DNA of 64,000 bases from Paenibacillus_AR mesotrionivorans. GTDB taxonomy: Bacteria > Bacillota > Bacilli > Paenibacillales > NBRC-103111. The notes below the pieces were generated by a model. That model was not told the origin of the DNA and ran no database searches. It was given only the letters and a program-made list of their open reading frames with translations. Positions within the stretch are counted from its first letter, which is position 1; every line of letters begins with the position of its first letter. The stretch is from contig NZ_JBJURJ010000003.1 of the NCBI RefSeq assembly GCF_046098205.1, positions 62,001-126,000 on the forward strand, given 5' to 3'. The translations under genes were made by a program, and so were the position numbers. Positions 26,055 through 34,021 of the stretch are shown here, in pieces.

Positions 26055-26579
26055 TTAAATAGCATGAATGAAACTCTCCTTAACCAGATGGTCATACACC
26101 CAATCCTTAATCTGTTGGGCCACCTCCGGCGTCTCCGTATCCGAGGTGTCAATGGTCGGCATCGGCGGATCGTAATCGCTGTCCGCATGTTCGAGCAACC
26201 AGGTAGCGAAGGTGATGTGTTCCGTTATCAAACCCTCCTCCCATTTCCTTGCGCGTAGTCTTTCTTCGCGGATGTGGTCATGGCAATGCAAATTGAGGTA
26301 ATAGATCTTGCTGAAGCAAGAATAATCCACACACTGCTCCACATCCTTGGGCATCATCGTTCCGCAAAGCACAGTCAACCTTCCGCCAGCAGCAATACCG
26401 CGCGCCAACCGAAGCCATATATTGCGCTGCTTCTGCCAATCATCGCCTGTAAAAGGGCTCAACCAATCCAGATCAAAAATTTCAAACTCCGGCAGCACTT
26501 TCCGCAGCTCCGGAATCACATACGATTTCCCCGACCCGCTGGCCCCTGTCACTATAAATAATGGGAGCTTTCCTTCCAT
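26055..26579 (-). CDS. P-loop NTPase, predicted nucleoside/nucleotide kinase-like
   Basis: A 174-residue P-loop protein: FIVTGASGSGKSYVIPELR (P-loop TGASGSGKS at residues 11-19), FDLDWL as a likely Walker B/substrate acid pair, and LRARKWEEG as a possible lid region with arginines. The C-terminus has TIDTSDTETPEVAQQIKDWV, a pattern common in shikimate-kinase/AAA_18-like small kinases. The substrate is unknown. The ATG at 26579 lies just after a GGAGGAGGAAGGG ribosome site; a longer upstream frame lacks one. Confidence 0.75.
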   Translation of the reverse strand: MEGKLPLFIVTGASGSGKSYVIPELRKVLPEFEIFDLDWLSPFTGDDWQKQRNIWLRLARGIAAGGRLTVLCGTMMPKDVEQCVDYSCFSKIYYLNLHCHDHIREERLRARKWEEGLITEHITFATWLLEHADSDYDPPMPTIDTSDTETPEVAQQIKDWVYDHLVKESFIHAI

Positions 26580-26703
26580 TTTCCCTTCCTCCTCCGGCCA
26601 TTTTCCAGTTCCATTGTACGAAATCAGATCCAGCAAGGAGTAGGGCAAAGAACGGTAAAACAAAATAATCCTCCATTACCACAAATTCCGCAAGAAGGCA
26701 GAC

Positions 26704-26737
26704 AAAAAAAGCACACCCGCATTCTAGCAGATGTACT
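26704..26737 (-). terminator. Rho-independent terminator of the ComX-like gene
   Basis: On the minus strand AGTACATCTGC pairs with GCGGGTGTGCT (11 bp with three G-U pairs, 6-base loop), followed by seven Ts. It begins 42 bases after the stop of the small gene and supports it as a genuine transcription unit. Confidence 0.75.
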
Positions 26738-26778
26738 TTTTCTCCTTCATTTGGTAGAATTATACTTGGAAATAGAAA

Positions 26779-26964
26779 CTAACCCCAATTAGCCATTGTT
26801 TCGTCTTTTTCCTGAATACCAATGTTTTTAAATGCATTTCTCATAGCCCTAGTTTCATCTAGAGAAAGCGTTTTCGTGATGCTGCGAATATTCAACGAAG
26901 GTTTTTGAAGCTTTTTCAAACGAATCGCCTGATGCAAGTATGGTGACATCTGAACCATTCCCAT
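26779..26964 (-). CDS. ComX-like pheromone precursor (candidate)
   Basis: A 61-residue peptide ending ...DETMANWG, with a single Trp at residue 60. Bacillus ComX precursors are about 55 residues, end in a short segment containing one Trp (QWGD in strain 168), and have an upstream region of the form LKKLxxxxxxLxxxxxxETxxIxxAY. Here LKKLQKPSLN...SLDETRAMRNAFKN follows the same spacing. The gene has AGAGGGG before its ATG, its own terminator, and lies 80 bp from, and divergent to, a ComP-like kinase. In Bacillus comX lies in the same direction as comP and after comQ; here the orientation is reversed and no ComQ prenyltransferase is visible. The identification is inference from pattern and context; it could be an unrelated small protein. 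Confidence 0.55.
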   Translation of the reverse strand: MGMVQMSPYLHQAIRLKKLQKPSLNIRSITKTLSLDETRAMRNAFKNIGIQEKDETMANWG

Positions 26965-27044
26965 TTTGGCACCCCTCTTAAAGAAATTTTTGGAATCAAT
27001 TCCTATATTAATAATATCAGAATTATTAGATTTTGAGAACCGGG

Positions 27045-29423
27045 ATGGTGGGGAATTTGTCCAAAAGGAAGGTTTTTTTGCCCATTTTATTGCTTTTTGT
27101 CATTACACAACTGTGGTTCGTGTACATTACCTTATCTGGTCCTTATTTAGGAGCACAAGTGGAAAGAGATAAGAATGACCAATGGGTTGTGAAAAGCATA
27201 ATAAAAGAAGGCAATGCCTATGGGGACTTGCTGCCCGGCGATGTTATCCTTACTGTCAATGATCAACCCTTGGAGCATAACCCAAGCATTCAAAAATGGC
27301 ATAATCTCGAACACGCTCTATCTCTTCAAATCCAAAGGCATAACGAAGTGTTAGAATTCGATTATTCAAATGTCCGACTGCGCCATTATGATCTTTCTCC
27401 ATTGCTTAGCGGAATAATTTGTTTTTTGCTTTCAGGAATCATTTGGCGAAAAATGTCCAACTCTCCCTCTGCTCGATTATTGTCAGTTGTTTTTCTTGTA
27501 GGAGGTATTATTTTTATAAGTCAAGGGGCTTCTATACGCAATGATCCTTTAGGAAAAATAACCATTAATACCTTCATGATGATCCTTCCAGTCTGCTTCC
27601 TGCAATTCCTGCTTCATTTCTTCAAGGAAAAAAGCAACATTACAATGACCCCTATTTTCTTTAGAATAAGATGGATATTATATCCAATTATTATTCTTGC
27701 AGCGGTTATCAAACTGCCTTACTTTTATGAAAGCAAATCAGTCTATTACATTCAAAGTGTTAGCTCAATTACAACTCTCGGGTTCTTTACGATTACTATA
27801 TTCGGTAATATTATCTTACTGTCATATTTGTATTTAAAGTATCGAAACACGGGAAACCACGTATCTACTATAATAAAGACAATATGGTTTTCTTTATCAT
27901 TTTCATTTCTTCCTGTTATTCTACTATCTTTTCTACCCCAAATCTTTATGCAAGATGTTATCATAGACGCCGTATACACCAGTTGGTTTCTATTATTTTT
28001 CCCGGCATCCTTCGCTTACCTGATTGCGTCTGATCAGCTATATGACATCGGTCTGGTGTTCCGCCGTTTCTTATTTGGCTGTATTCTCGCCGTGGTTCCA
28101 TCCGCATTATTAACCGGTTTATTCACCTTTTCCTTCTATCGCATCGTCCTAAAAGAGCAAGTGATCTTCCTCTTTTTTTCTTGTGTCCTTACGCTTTCGT
28201 TTATGCTCTATTTCACAGAAAACCTTGTCACCCGGCTAGAGACGCTGTTCTTCCCCCGGCGAGCCATGCTCAAAACGTCGCTGAAGAAAATCTCCAAAAA
28301 CCTGAGTACCGTTTCCACAATGCGGGACTTGAAGGATATTTTCCTGAATGATATGGTCCAAACCTTGGAGGTCCGTGGCGGCGCTATAGTATTCCGTTAT
28401 CCGGACAGTGTCGAGATTCTGTCTGCCGGAGAGGTGGACGAAGTCCAGGTGAAGGAGCTGCTTGCTGCAGGGACGCTCCTCCAGGATGACCGGTATACCT
28501 GCAAGGAGATCAGCCATACGGAGGATAGCACCAGTTATCTGGTGATGACACGAAAACGCACCAATGTGCTGCTCAGCAAGGAGGAACGCCACTGGCTGGG
28601 GCTCATTACCTCCTATCTGGAGGTCTGTATGGAGAATGTCCATCTGATCCGGACGTTGACCAATCAGCTTCAGGACTTGTCCACCAAGTTTTCCAATAGC
28701 GCGTCAGCCGAGGAGTTCCAGTGGTTTCGCAAGGTGATGTTCGAATTGCAGGAAGAGGAGAGGATCCGTATCGCAGCAGATCTCCATGATACCACTATGC
28801 AGGATTTATTCTTTCTGAAACGACGCTTCGCCGCCCTGATGGAGCGGTTCGCCATGAACCCGGAGGAGAAGCAAAACCTGGATAACATTCTGAAGTTTGT
28901 GGATTTGATCAACGCCAGCCTCCGCCAAAGCTGCTTCGAGCTGAACCCCCATCTCCTCCGGGAGATCGGGCTGGTGCGCACCTTGAATCAATATTTGGAG
29001 AAGGAAACCTACACCACCCCCTTCAAAATTCTGTTCGACGCGGAGGATGGTGTGGAACGGGTAGAGTTGGAAACCCCGACCACCAAGAAGCATATTCTGC
29101 GGATTGTGCAGGAGCTGTTGAACAATGCCAAGAAGCATTCCGAAGCATCTGTGGTTAGCTTCCGTTTTTCCATGGAGGGGGACCGGTATCTGCTGGTGTA
29201 TGAGGATAATGGGGTTGGCATCGGGGCCGAAACGAAGGAAACGCGCAGAATCGGGGAATCGGGGATTGGTTTGGAGCAAATGAAGGGCCGGGTGCTGCTT
29301 TTGCAAGGCTCCTTCGACGTGACGACTCTCCCCCAAGGCGGTACAAGCATCACCATTGTGATTCCGGTGCAGGAGGAAACCGAACCGAAGGCGGTACAAC
29401 CGCCGCATTTGCGGTTGGTGTAA
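27045..29423 (+). CDS. ComP-like sensor histidine kinase
   Basis: A protein of about 792 residues with the ComP layout. It has one N-terminal membrane segment, an external PDZ-like domain (about 35-110, VKSIIKEGNAYGDLLPGDVILTVND), about seven further membrane segments to about residue 385, a cytoplasmic linker, and a HisKA_3 dimerisation domain with the phospho-acceptor His581 (AADLHDTTMQD). A HATPase domain follows (N-box QELLNNAKKHSEAS, G-box YEDNGVGIG, GIGLEQMKGRV). B. subtilis ComP has the same order. The start is uncertain: ATG at 27045 is taken, with TTG codons at 27033 and 27057 as alternatives. The first third is AT-rich, the rest GC-rich. No response regulator gene follows. Confidence 0.85.
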   Translation: MVGNLSKRKVFLPILLLFVITQLWFVYITLSGPYLGAQVERDKNDQWVVKSIIKEGNAYGDLLPGDVILTVNDQPLEHNPSIQKWHNLEHALSLQIQRHNEVLEFDYSNVRLRHYDLSPLLSGIICFLLSGIIWRKMSNSPSARLLSVVFLVGGIIFISQGASIRNDPLGKITINTFMMILPVCFLQFLLHFFKEKSNITMTPIFFRIRWILYPIIILAAVIKLPYFYESKSVYYIQSVSSITTLGFFTITIFGNIILLSYLYLKYRNTGNHVSTIIKTIWFSLSFSFLPVILLSFLPQIFMQDVIIDAVYTSWFLLFFPASFAYLIASDQLYDIGLVFRRFLFGCILAVVPSALLTGLFTFSFYRIVLKEQVIFLFFSCVLTLSFMLYFTENLVTRLETLFFPRRAMLKTSLKKISKNLSTVSTMRDLKDIFLNDMVQTLEVRGGAIVFRYPDSVEILSAGEVDEVQVKELLAAGTLLQDDRYTCKEISHTEDSTSYLVMTRKRTNVLLSKEERHWLGLITSYLEVCMENVHLIRTLTNQLQDLSTKFSNSASAEEFQWFRKVMFELQEEERIRIAADLHDTTMQDLFFLKRRFAALMERFAMNPEEKQNLDNILKFVDLINASLRQSCFELNPHLLREIGLVRTLNQYLEKETYTTPFKILFDAEDGVERVELETPTTKKHILRIVQELLNNAKKHSEASVVSFRFSMEGDRYLLVYEDNGVGIGAETKETRRIGESGIGLEQMKGRVLLLQGSFDVTTLPQGGTSITIVIPVQEETEPKAVQPPHLRLV

Positions 29424-29449
29424 GCGGACAGTCGCTTGCGGGGATGGAA

Positions 29450-29660
29450 CAGCATTCTAACGGCGGTGAGAGACGCTATTAGGTCGAAAATGCACCCTCC
29501 GGAATTCTAACGGCGGTGAGCGACGTTATTCCAGGGAAATCGCAGCAAACTGGGGACTTTTTCCGGAAATAAGGTCTCTGGCCGCCGTTAGAATTTCCCA
29601 ACCCCGTTTTTCGCCTAAATAAGGGCCGTAGCTTCCGTTAGCGTCGGCAACCACGGAGGC
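29450..29660. repeat. Intergenic repeats, TTCTAACGGCGGTGAG family
   Basis: Two direct copies, TTCTAACGGCGGTGAGAGACG (near 29456) and TTCTAACGGCGGTGAGCGACG (near 29504), each continue into (C/T)TATT; an inverted copy, GGCCGCCGTTAGAA, lies near 29580-29593. A half copy (CTTCCGTTAGCGTCGG) is near 29630. No gene is seen between the kinase stop and the terminator at 29739. Confidence 0.7.
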
Positions 29661-29738
29661 CGTGCCGCACACGCATCCCCAGCATCCGCAACCACAGAAT
29701 CCGCGCTGCACCGGCATCCCCAGCCACACCCAAACAAG

Positions 29739-29793
29739 AAAAAATCCCACCCTCGATCACTCGCGCCTCTAGTTGGCAAATGATCGGGTGGGA
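29739..29793 (-). terminator. Rho-independent terminator of the GNAT gene
   Basis: On the minus strand TCCCACCCGATCA pairs with TGATCGAGGGTGGGA around a loop of about 20 bases, followed by TTTTTT. It lies 75 bases after the acetyltransferase stop codon. Confidence 0.75.
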
Positions 29794-29867
29794 CCTTCTA
29801 TGGATAAAATCGGCCATTCGCTCCTCAATTTGACGAAAAACCGTAAAACACGCTGCTCTGTTTGGAC

Positions 29868-30161
29868 TTAACCGGCATTACCCAACGTATGATCCCGGGG
29901 GAGCATCAGCTTCTTCATATGCTCACCGATTCCGCGGCACTCATATCCGGGGGCGATATAGATCTCCAGATCCTGCACATGGCCGGGACCTTCGATCCGG
30001 CTGCCGATTCCAACCAGATGGCCGCAATCATAAGCGGCGATCATACCGGCGGTATCCGCATCCTGCTCATTCCACCCGTCTTGGGGCTGCCCGGTGAGGC
30101 TGCTGAAAAACGCTGCCAGCTCTTCCTGCTCGGGAACTCCAACCTGAAGGGCTATCTTCAC
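29868..30161 (-). CDS. Small GNAT-like acetyltransferase
   Basis: A 97-residue protein with the core of a GNAT fold: GMIAAYDCGHLVGIGSRIEGPGHVQDLEIYIAPGYECRGIGEHMKKLM, where EIYIAPGYECRGIG corresponds to the acetyl-CoA-binding strand and R/Q-x-x-G-x-G/A loop. It is shorter than typical GNATs (about 140-150), ending soon after that loop, so it is either a minimal form or C-terminally truncated. The start is a GTG at 30161 with GAGGAAGTG upstream. The substrate is unknown. Confidence 0.7.
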   Translation of the reverse strand: MKIALQVGVPEQEELAAFFSSLTGQPQDGWNEQDADTAGMIAAYDCGHLVGIGSRIEGPGHVQDLEIYIAPGYECRGIGEHMKKLMLPRDHTLGNAG

Positions 30162-30246
30162 CTGCGTTCACTTCCTCAATCCGTCTTTCTGTATATAAAT
30201 ATACACCGACATGTATTTTTATGCAAGTGTTTTTTGAGTTTTCCCC

Positions 30247-30275
30247 AAAAAAATATCCGGCCCTAATCGGACCGG
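30247..30275 (-). terminator. Rho-independent terminator
   Basis: On the minus strand CCGGTCC-GATTA-GGGCCGG is followed by ATATTTTTTT, directly after the 57-residue gene (stop 30284). Confidence 0.8.
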
Positions 30276-30283
30276 CATTCTGG

Positions 30284-30457
30284 TTATTGTTTCTCCAATT
30301 CCTTACGGATGAACTCCAGGAAGCGGGCAGCCTCCTCCCGGCTTAATTCCCGGTTCCCGTCCTTAAACGCAAACTGCTCAAGTACGACCTCGTCCGGCAA
30401 ATGAAGCTTGTTTCTTAATTCCTGTACCTCTCCGGAACATCTGCATATCATCTTCAT
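30284..30457 (-). CDS. Small protein of unknown function (57 residues)
   Basis: A short reading frame: MKMICRCSGEVQELRNKLHL... ending EEAARFLEFIRKELEKQ. GGGGGTGATCC lies before the ATG and a terminator follows immediately. The two cysteines at residues 5 and 7 and a charged helical C-terminus are the only visible traits. It is transcribed in the same direction as the sortase gene 93 bases upstream and may belong to that unit. No family recognised. Confidence 0.6.
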   Translation of the reverse strand: MKMICRCSGEVQELRNKLHLPDEVVLEQFAFKDGNRELSREEAARFLEFIRKELEKQ

Positions 30458-30550
30458 AACCGGATCACCCCCATATCCAAGAAAGCGCTTATATATCTAT
30501 TTTACACCTTTTTCGACATTTTAAATAGTCACCGGGAGTTCAAAACAGTA

Positions 30551-31216
30551 TTAATTCCTCCGTGGACTCAAGCGGGCGGTAACAATGAACCGCTCCGGCG
30601 CCGGGCCGACGAAATAGAACGGGTAACAGGTGATAAGCCGCAGAACCGAAAACTCCTCCTCCGGGAAGGAATACGCCGCCGTTTCCCGTACTACCTCCAC
30701 CGTCTCTACTGTATACGTATACATCCCCGACCCGGTCTCCACTTGAATCTCATCACCCGGCTCCGTTTGGTTCAACACTCGGAACACCGTATCCCGATGT
30801 CCGCTGATCACACTGTTCCCCGGCTCCCCCGGGAGAGCCCCGTGCGGGTCAAGTCCCGCCCCTTTATTCAGAATATCCGCCCCGATGCCTGCAAAAAAAG
30901 GAACGCGCCTGTCTGTCTTAGGAAAATGGAGCACACCCAGCACCGCCTCCTTCTGCCGGGCTTCAGCGGCAAGCGAGGACGAAGCAGGCACCGCGGCTGT
31001 CTCAAAAACGCCGGACTGGGGCAGAAGATTCCCCTGCCTGTCCGGAGAGGCGCCGGCCAGGAAAGCATCCTGGAAAACCGGATGCCTCCTGTCCCATTCC
31101 CTCAGCACCGCCTGCTCGGCCTGGCTGCCCTTCAAGATCTGCAGCCCGGCATAGCCCCATCCGGCAGCGGACACACAGAGGATGACCCAGACGGCAAAGG
31201 TAGATTTTTTTCTCAT
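30551..31216 (-). CDS. Class D-type sortase
   Basis: A 221-residue sortase with an N-terminal membrane anchor (about residues 7-27) and a C-terminal catalytic domain. The catalytic His lies in VISGHRDTVF, the catalytic Cys in LRLITCYPFYF and the Arg in ERFIVTAR. Class D enzymes prefer LPXTA-type signals, and the gene 4 bp upstream encodes a protein ending in LPDTA plus a membrane tail, so enzyme and substrate form an operon. It would attach that protein to peptidoglycan at the cell surface. Confidence 0.9.
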   Translation of the reverse strand: MRKKSTFAVWVILCVSAAGWGYAGLQILKGSQAEQAVLREWDRRHPVFQDAFLAGASPDRQGNLLPQSGVFETAAVPASSSLAAEARQKEAVLGVLHFPKTDRRVPFFAGIGADILNKGAGLDPHGALPGEPGNSVISGHRDTVFRVLNQTEPGDEIQVETGSGMYTYTVETVEVVRETAAYSFPEEEFSVLRLITCYPFYFVGPAPERFIVTARLSPRRN

Positions 31217-31220
31217 GGCG

Positions 31221-32222
31221 TTATTCCTTCCGCCGTCTCCACAGCACTACAGCGCAGCAGAGGATGGAGAGTGTACATATCACAAGCAGGTTATACCAAG
31301 GGGTTGCTGTATCCGGAAGGGTGTATGGTTTTGCGGACGCCTGCCGGGCAACGTCTTGGCTGCCTTCTGCCGGGGGCTCCGCCAGTTCGCCATTCCCTGC
31401 CGCCGGTACAGGCTCATCCTCGATAGTCACCTCTTCGCCCCCTCCTCCCAATGCCAGGCCGTTAGCGGAGGGCAGCGGCGAAATGGTAGACGCCGGAGTT
31501 GCTCCCGGTACTGCGGTGGTTCCGGATCCGCCCGGGGATAGCGGAGACGGACCGCCCGAGACAGTAGGTACAGGCCCCTTTGAATCGGTTGGGGCCACAC
31601 TCGGAGAAACCGGCGGACCGGGCGTAGCTGAAGCAGCAGGTGTATTCTCCGGCTCATCGGTAGGTCCGGGTGTAGGCGTAGCCCCTGATGTGGACCCCGG
31701 AGTGGAGGTTGGCGCTGAGCTTGGAGCTATAGAAGGGTCAGGCCCCGGTTCATCAGGCGCTGCTTTGGCGGCAAACTCCAGCACGGTCACGACCGCTTTG
31801 TCCTGATATTCATTGCCTGCTTCTGCAGGAAAAAACGCGGTTACCACAAGCTTATCCTCTGCCTCCGCTGCCAGGCTTCCCGTTCCCAGCTGGCCCGCCA
31901 TTCCGCTCAGCTTGCCTGTATACAGGAGCTGCCCAGGGCTTTCCAGCGTCACCTCCAGCAGCTTATAGAAGCTCTCATCCCCGTGGTCGAACCGGGAATG
32001 GATACTATAATCCACCTTGCGGCGGCTGGTGTTCTTGATAACCAATTCAACGGAGAGCTGGTCTCCCGGTTTCAGATTGTGGAAGACCAGCTCTCTTTCG
32101 GGTGTGGTGCTCAGGCTAAGCCGCACGGTTTCCGCCGCTCTGCTGCTTTGGGCTTGCCATCCCATTCCACCGGCGATTACGAGCACACACAGGAAGGCAA
32201 ATACCAGCCGGTACCGTATCAT
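31221..32222 (-). CDS. Sortase-anchored surface protein (LPDTA), proline/threonine-rich
   Basis: A 333-residue secreted protein: signal peptide (about 1-30), a beta-rich N-terminal domain resembling TasA/SipW-dependent proteins (VRLSLSTTPERELVFHNLKPGDQLSVELVIKNTSRRKVDYSI), then a long Pro/Thr/Ser/Gly stalk (about 155-260), and a cell-wall sorting signal LPDTA, hydrophobic segment WYNLLVICTLSILCCAVVLW and RRRKE tail. Proteins of this build display the N-terminal domain outside the wall. The sortase next door is the probable partner. Confidence 0.85.
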   Translation of the reverse strand: MIRYRLVFAFLCVLVIAGGMGWQAQSSRAAETVRLSLSTTPERELVFHNLKPGDQLSVELVIKNTSRRKVDYSIHSRFDHGDESFYKLLEVTLESPGQLLYTGKLSGMAGQLGTGSLAAEAEDKLVVTAFFPAEAGNEYQDKAVVTVLEFAAKAAPDEPGPDPSIAPSSAPTSTPGSTSGATPTPGPTDEPENTPAASATPGPPVSPSVAPTDSKGPVPTVSGGPSPLSPGGSGTTAVPGATPASTISPLPSANGLALGGGGEEVTIEDEPVPAAGNGELAEPPAEGSQDVARQASAKPYTLPDTATPWYNLLVICTLSILCCAVVLWRRRKE

Positions 32223-32284
32223 GCCGTCGGAAATTCACCCCTTTTCCGTTTATAATGGATTTTGCTGCTGCAAAACCTATAGCA

Positions 32285-32480
32285 CTTCAGAATGTAACGG
32301 AACTTAGAGACCCTTAAGCCGGGAAAATCAACCGTTTGGAATTTTAACGGAACTCAAAGACTCTTATCGGGCCAAATGTGGCTGAAGGAAGCCGATTTTC
32401 CTTTGTAACGGCTTCTCAGTTCCGTTAGACGCGAAACCGGGCCATTTTCCCCCTCTAAGCGTCTCGTGGTTCCGTTACTC
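32285..32480. repeat. Intergenic repeats, TAACGGAACT family
   Basis: Two forward copies, TAACGGAACTTAGAGACCCTTA (split as TAACGGAACTTAGAG plus ACCCTTA, near 32296) and TTAACGGAACTCAAAGACTC (near 32345), and two inverted copies ending CTCAGTTCCGTTA (near 32411-32428) and GTGGTTCCGTTAC (near 32467-32478). They face each other and could fold into one large hairpin. The block separates the tasA-like unit from the LPDTA-sortase unit. Confidence 0.75.
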
Positions 32481-32485
32481 CCCCA

Positions 32486-32520
32486 ACAAGAAAGAGAGTG
32501 GAGATCGAAGCTCCACTCTC
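32486..32520 (-). terminator. Terminator of the TasA-like gene
   Basis: On the minus strand GAGAGTGGAG-CTTCGAT-CTCCACTCTC is followed by TTTCTTG, 14 bases after the stop codon at 32535. Confidence 0.8.
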
Positions 32521-32534
32521 CGCCCTCCGTTTTG

Positions 32535-33374
32535 TTAATCCACTACGGGGGTTACATACTTGCCGGGATCGCTGTACGGTACCGTCAGCTTATCGGGCTG
32601 GGAGCTTCCATCCGCCGAACCTTGGACACCGTTATTGATTCTGCCGTTCCCGTTGGGGGAATCCAGCTTCATGCCGTCCCACTGGGTGGCTTCCAGATTG
32701 AAGGCGAATTTAATGCTGTCGCCCTGGAATTTATTCTGCAGGTATTCCCCCGGCTTCAGCGGGTTTATGGTGCTGTCCTGCTTGAATTTGATCTCTATAA
32801 ACACATCATCCGTATCCACCGTGGGATCCACAGGCAAACCACGGTTTGCCACTCCTCCGGGAGCGACCGTCAGGGGAGCCAGATTGATTTTGCCATTGGT
32901 GAGGTACTTGCTCTGCACCTTGCCGCCCAGATTATTGCCCACCAGATCAGCCAGGGTGAGCGTTGCGCCGTCCACCTTCACATTGCCCCGGGGCTCCCAT
33001 CTGTCCGACTCCGTATCCACCTGCATGAAGTTCACCTCGAATTGGGAGAGGAATTCCTCTGCGGTGGAAAGCAGGGTCCCGTCTACAAAATCCGAAGCTG
33101 TCGTGGTCAGCAGCACCTCCTTAATCGCCAGGGAGCCTCCGTTGGTTAAGGAGAAAATCCGCTGCACGCTGTCCCCCGGCTTCATGTTAGACAGGTCGAA
33201 GTTGATCGGCTGCGACTTGGAATTGGCCACCACCTTCAAATCCAGCGTACCGGAGGCAAAGCTGTTGTTGATGGTTGCCGTGTCATTGAAATAAGCGTAT
33301 GTACCTCCCCCGATCATAGAGAACCCCAAAGCCCCCGTTGCCATACTCATCAGCAATTGTTTCTTGATCCCCAT
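32535..33374 (-). CDS. tasA: TasA/camelysin-like secreted fibre protein
   Basis: A 279-residue protein with the TasA/camelysin signature: signal peptide MGIKKQLLMSMATGALGFSMIGGGTYAYF, then NDTATINNSFASGTLDLKV, the hallmark of SipW-processed proteins. The domain body includes NMKPGDSVQRIFSLTNGGSLAIKEVLL and KPGEYLQNKFQGDSIKFAFNLEATQ. In Bacillus, TasA polymerises into biofilm matrix fibres. The sipW gene lies 74 bases upstream in the same direction, as in the tapA-sipW-tasA operon. A role in matrix or spore coat is inference. The symbol is by family and order. Confidence 0.85.
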   Translation of the reverse strand: MGIKKQLLMSMATGALGFSMIGGGTYAYFNDTATINNSFASGTLDLKVVANSKSQPINFDLSNMKPGDSVQRIFSLTNGGSLAIKEVLLTTTASDFVDGTLLSTAEEFLSQFEVNFMQVDTESDRWEPRGNVKVDGATLTLADLVGNNLGGKVQSKYLTNGKINLAPLTVAPGGVANRGLPVDPTVDTDDVFIEIKFKQDSTINPLKPGEYLQNKFQGDSIKFAFNLEATQWDGMKLDSPNGNGRINNGVQGSADGSSQPDKLTVPYSDPGKYVTPVVD

Positions 33375-33448
33375 TTGCCCTTCTCCTCCCAGAAAATGAA
33401 CTCAATTGTATTGGAATCCTACTCAAACGAGTAAGAGCATCCACTTCG

Positions 33449-34015
33449 TTACCCTACCGGAGGGACTTCCTTATGGGAGGGCAGCTCGAGACTTTTCAGG
33501 CCTTTCCAGATGTTCAGAATGGAGTAGCCCAAGAGCAGAAGACCGGGAAGGATCATCATCAGCGCCGTACCGGACTTGGAGCGGGCAAAATCCAGGAAAT
33601 ATCCGGCATAGGGAACAGTAAATCCGGAATAAACCGCCGTCACATTATCCGACAGCACCGGCTCCGGGTCAGGTCCGTCATTGTTGTCACCTTTGGTGAC
33701 ATATTGGGTTTGGCCGGTAACCAGAGGGACCGCCTTCACGATCCGGTGGGTGACCAGAATGGTAGCCGCATTCTTCACTTGGCGGAAGGTAATAATCTGG
33801 CCTTCCCGGAGCTGGGTCATATCTCCACCCGGTTTAACGGCAATGATGGAGCCTGTTTGGATCTTGGGCTCCATGGAGCCGGAAAGGACGGTTTTCAACT
33901 GATGCCCCAGGATCATTGGCTCTCCTCCGGCGGATCTGGATAATAATGTAACCGTTATCATAAAAAACAGCAGCAATGCCAACAAGCAGGTAATACCTCG
34001 GCTTAACCATTTCAT
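33449..34015 (-). CDS. sipW: SipW-type (ER-type) signal peptidase I
   Basis: A 188-residue signal peptidase of the archaeal/ER type. One membrane segment is at the N-terminus, the catalytic Ser is in TVLSGSMEPKIQTGSIIAVK, the catalytic His (in place of Lys) is in ILVTHRIVKAV, then TKGDNNDGPDPEPV and a second membrane segment near the C-terminus. This type processes TasA-like precursors, and two candidate substrates flank it. It begins 6 bases after the stop of the upstream gene. Confidence 0.92.
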   Translation of the reverse strand: MKWLSRGITCLLALLLFFMITVTLLSRSAGGEPMILGHQLKTVLSGSMEPKIQTGSIIAVKPGGDMTQLREGQIITFRQVKNAATILVTHRIVKAVPLVTGQTQYVTKGDNNDGPDPEPVLSDNVTAVYSGFTVPYAGYFLDFARSKSGTALMMILPGLLLLGYSILNIWKGLKSLELPSHKEVPPVG

Positions 34016-34021
34016 CAGGGG

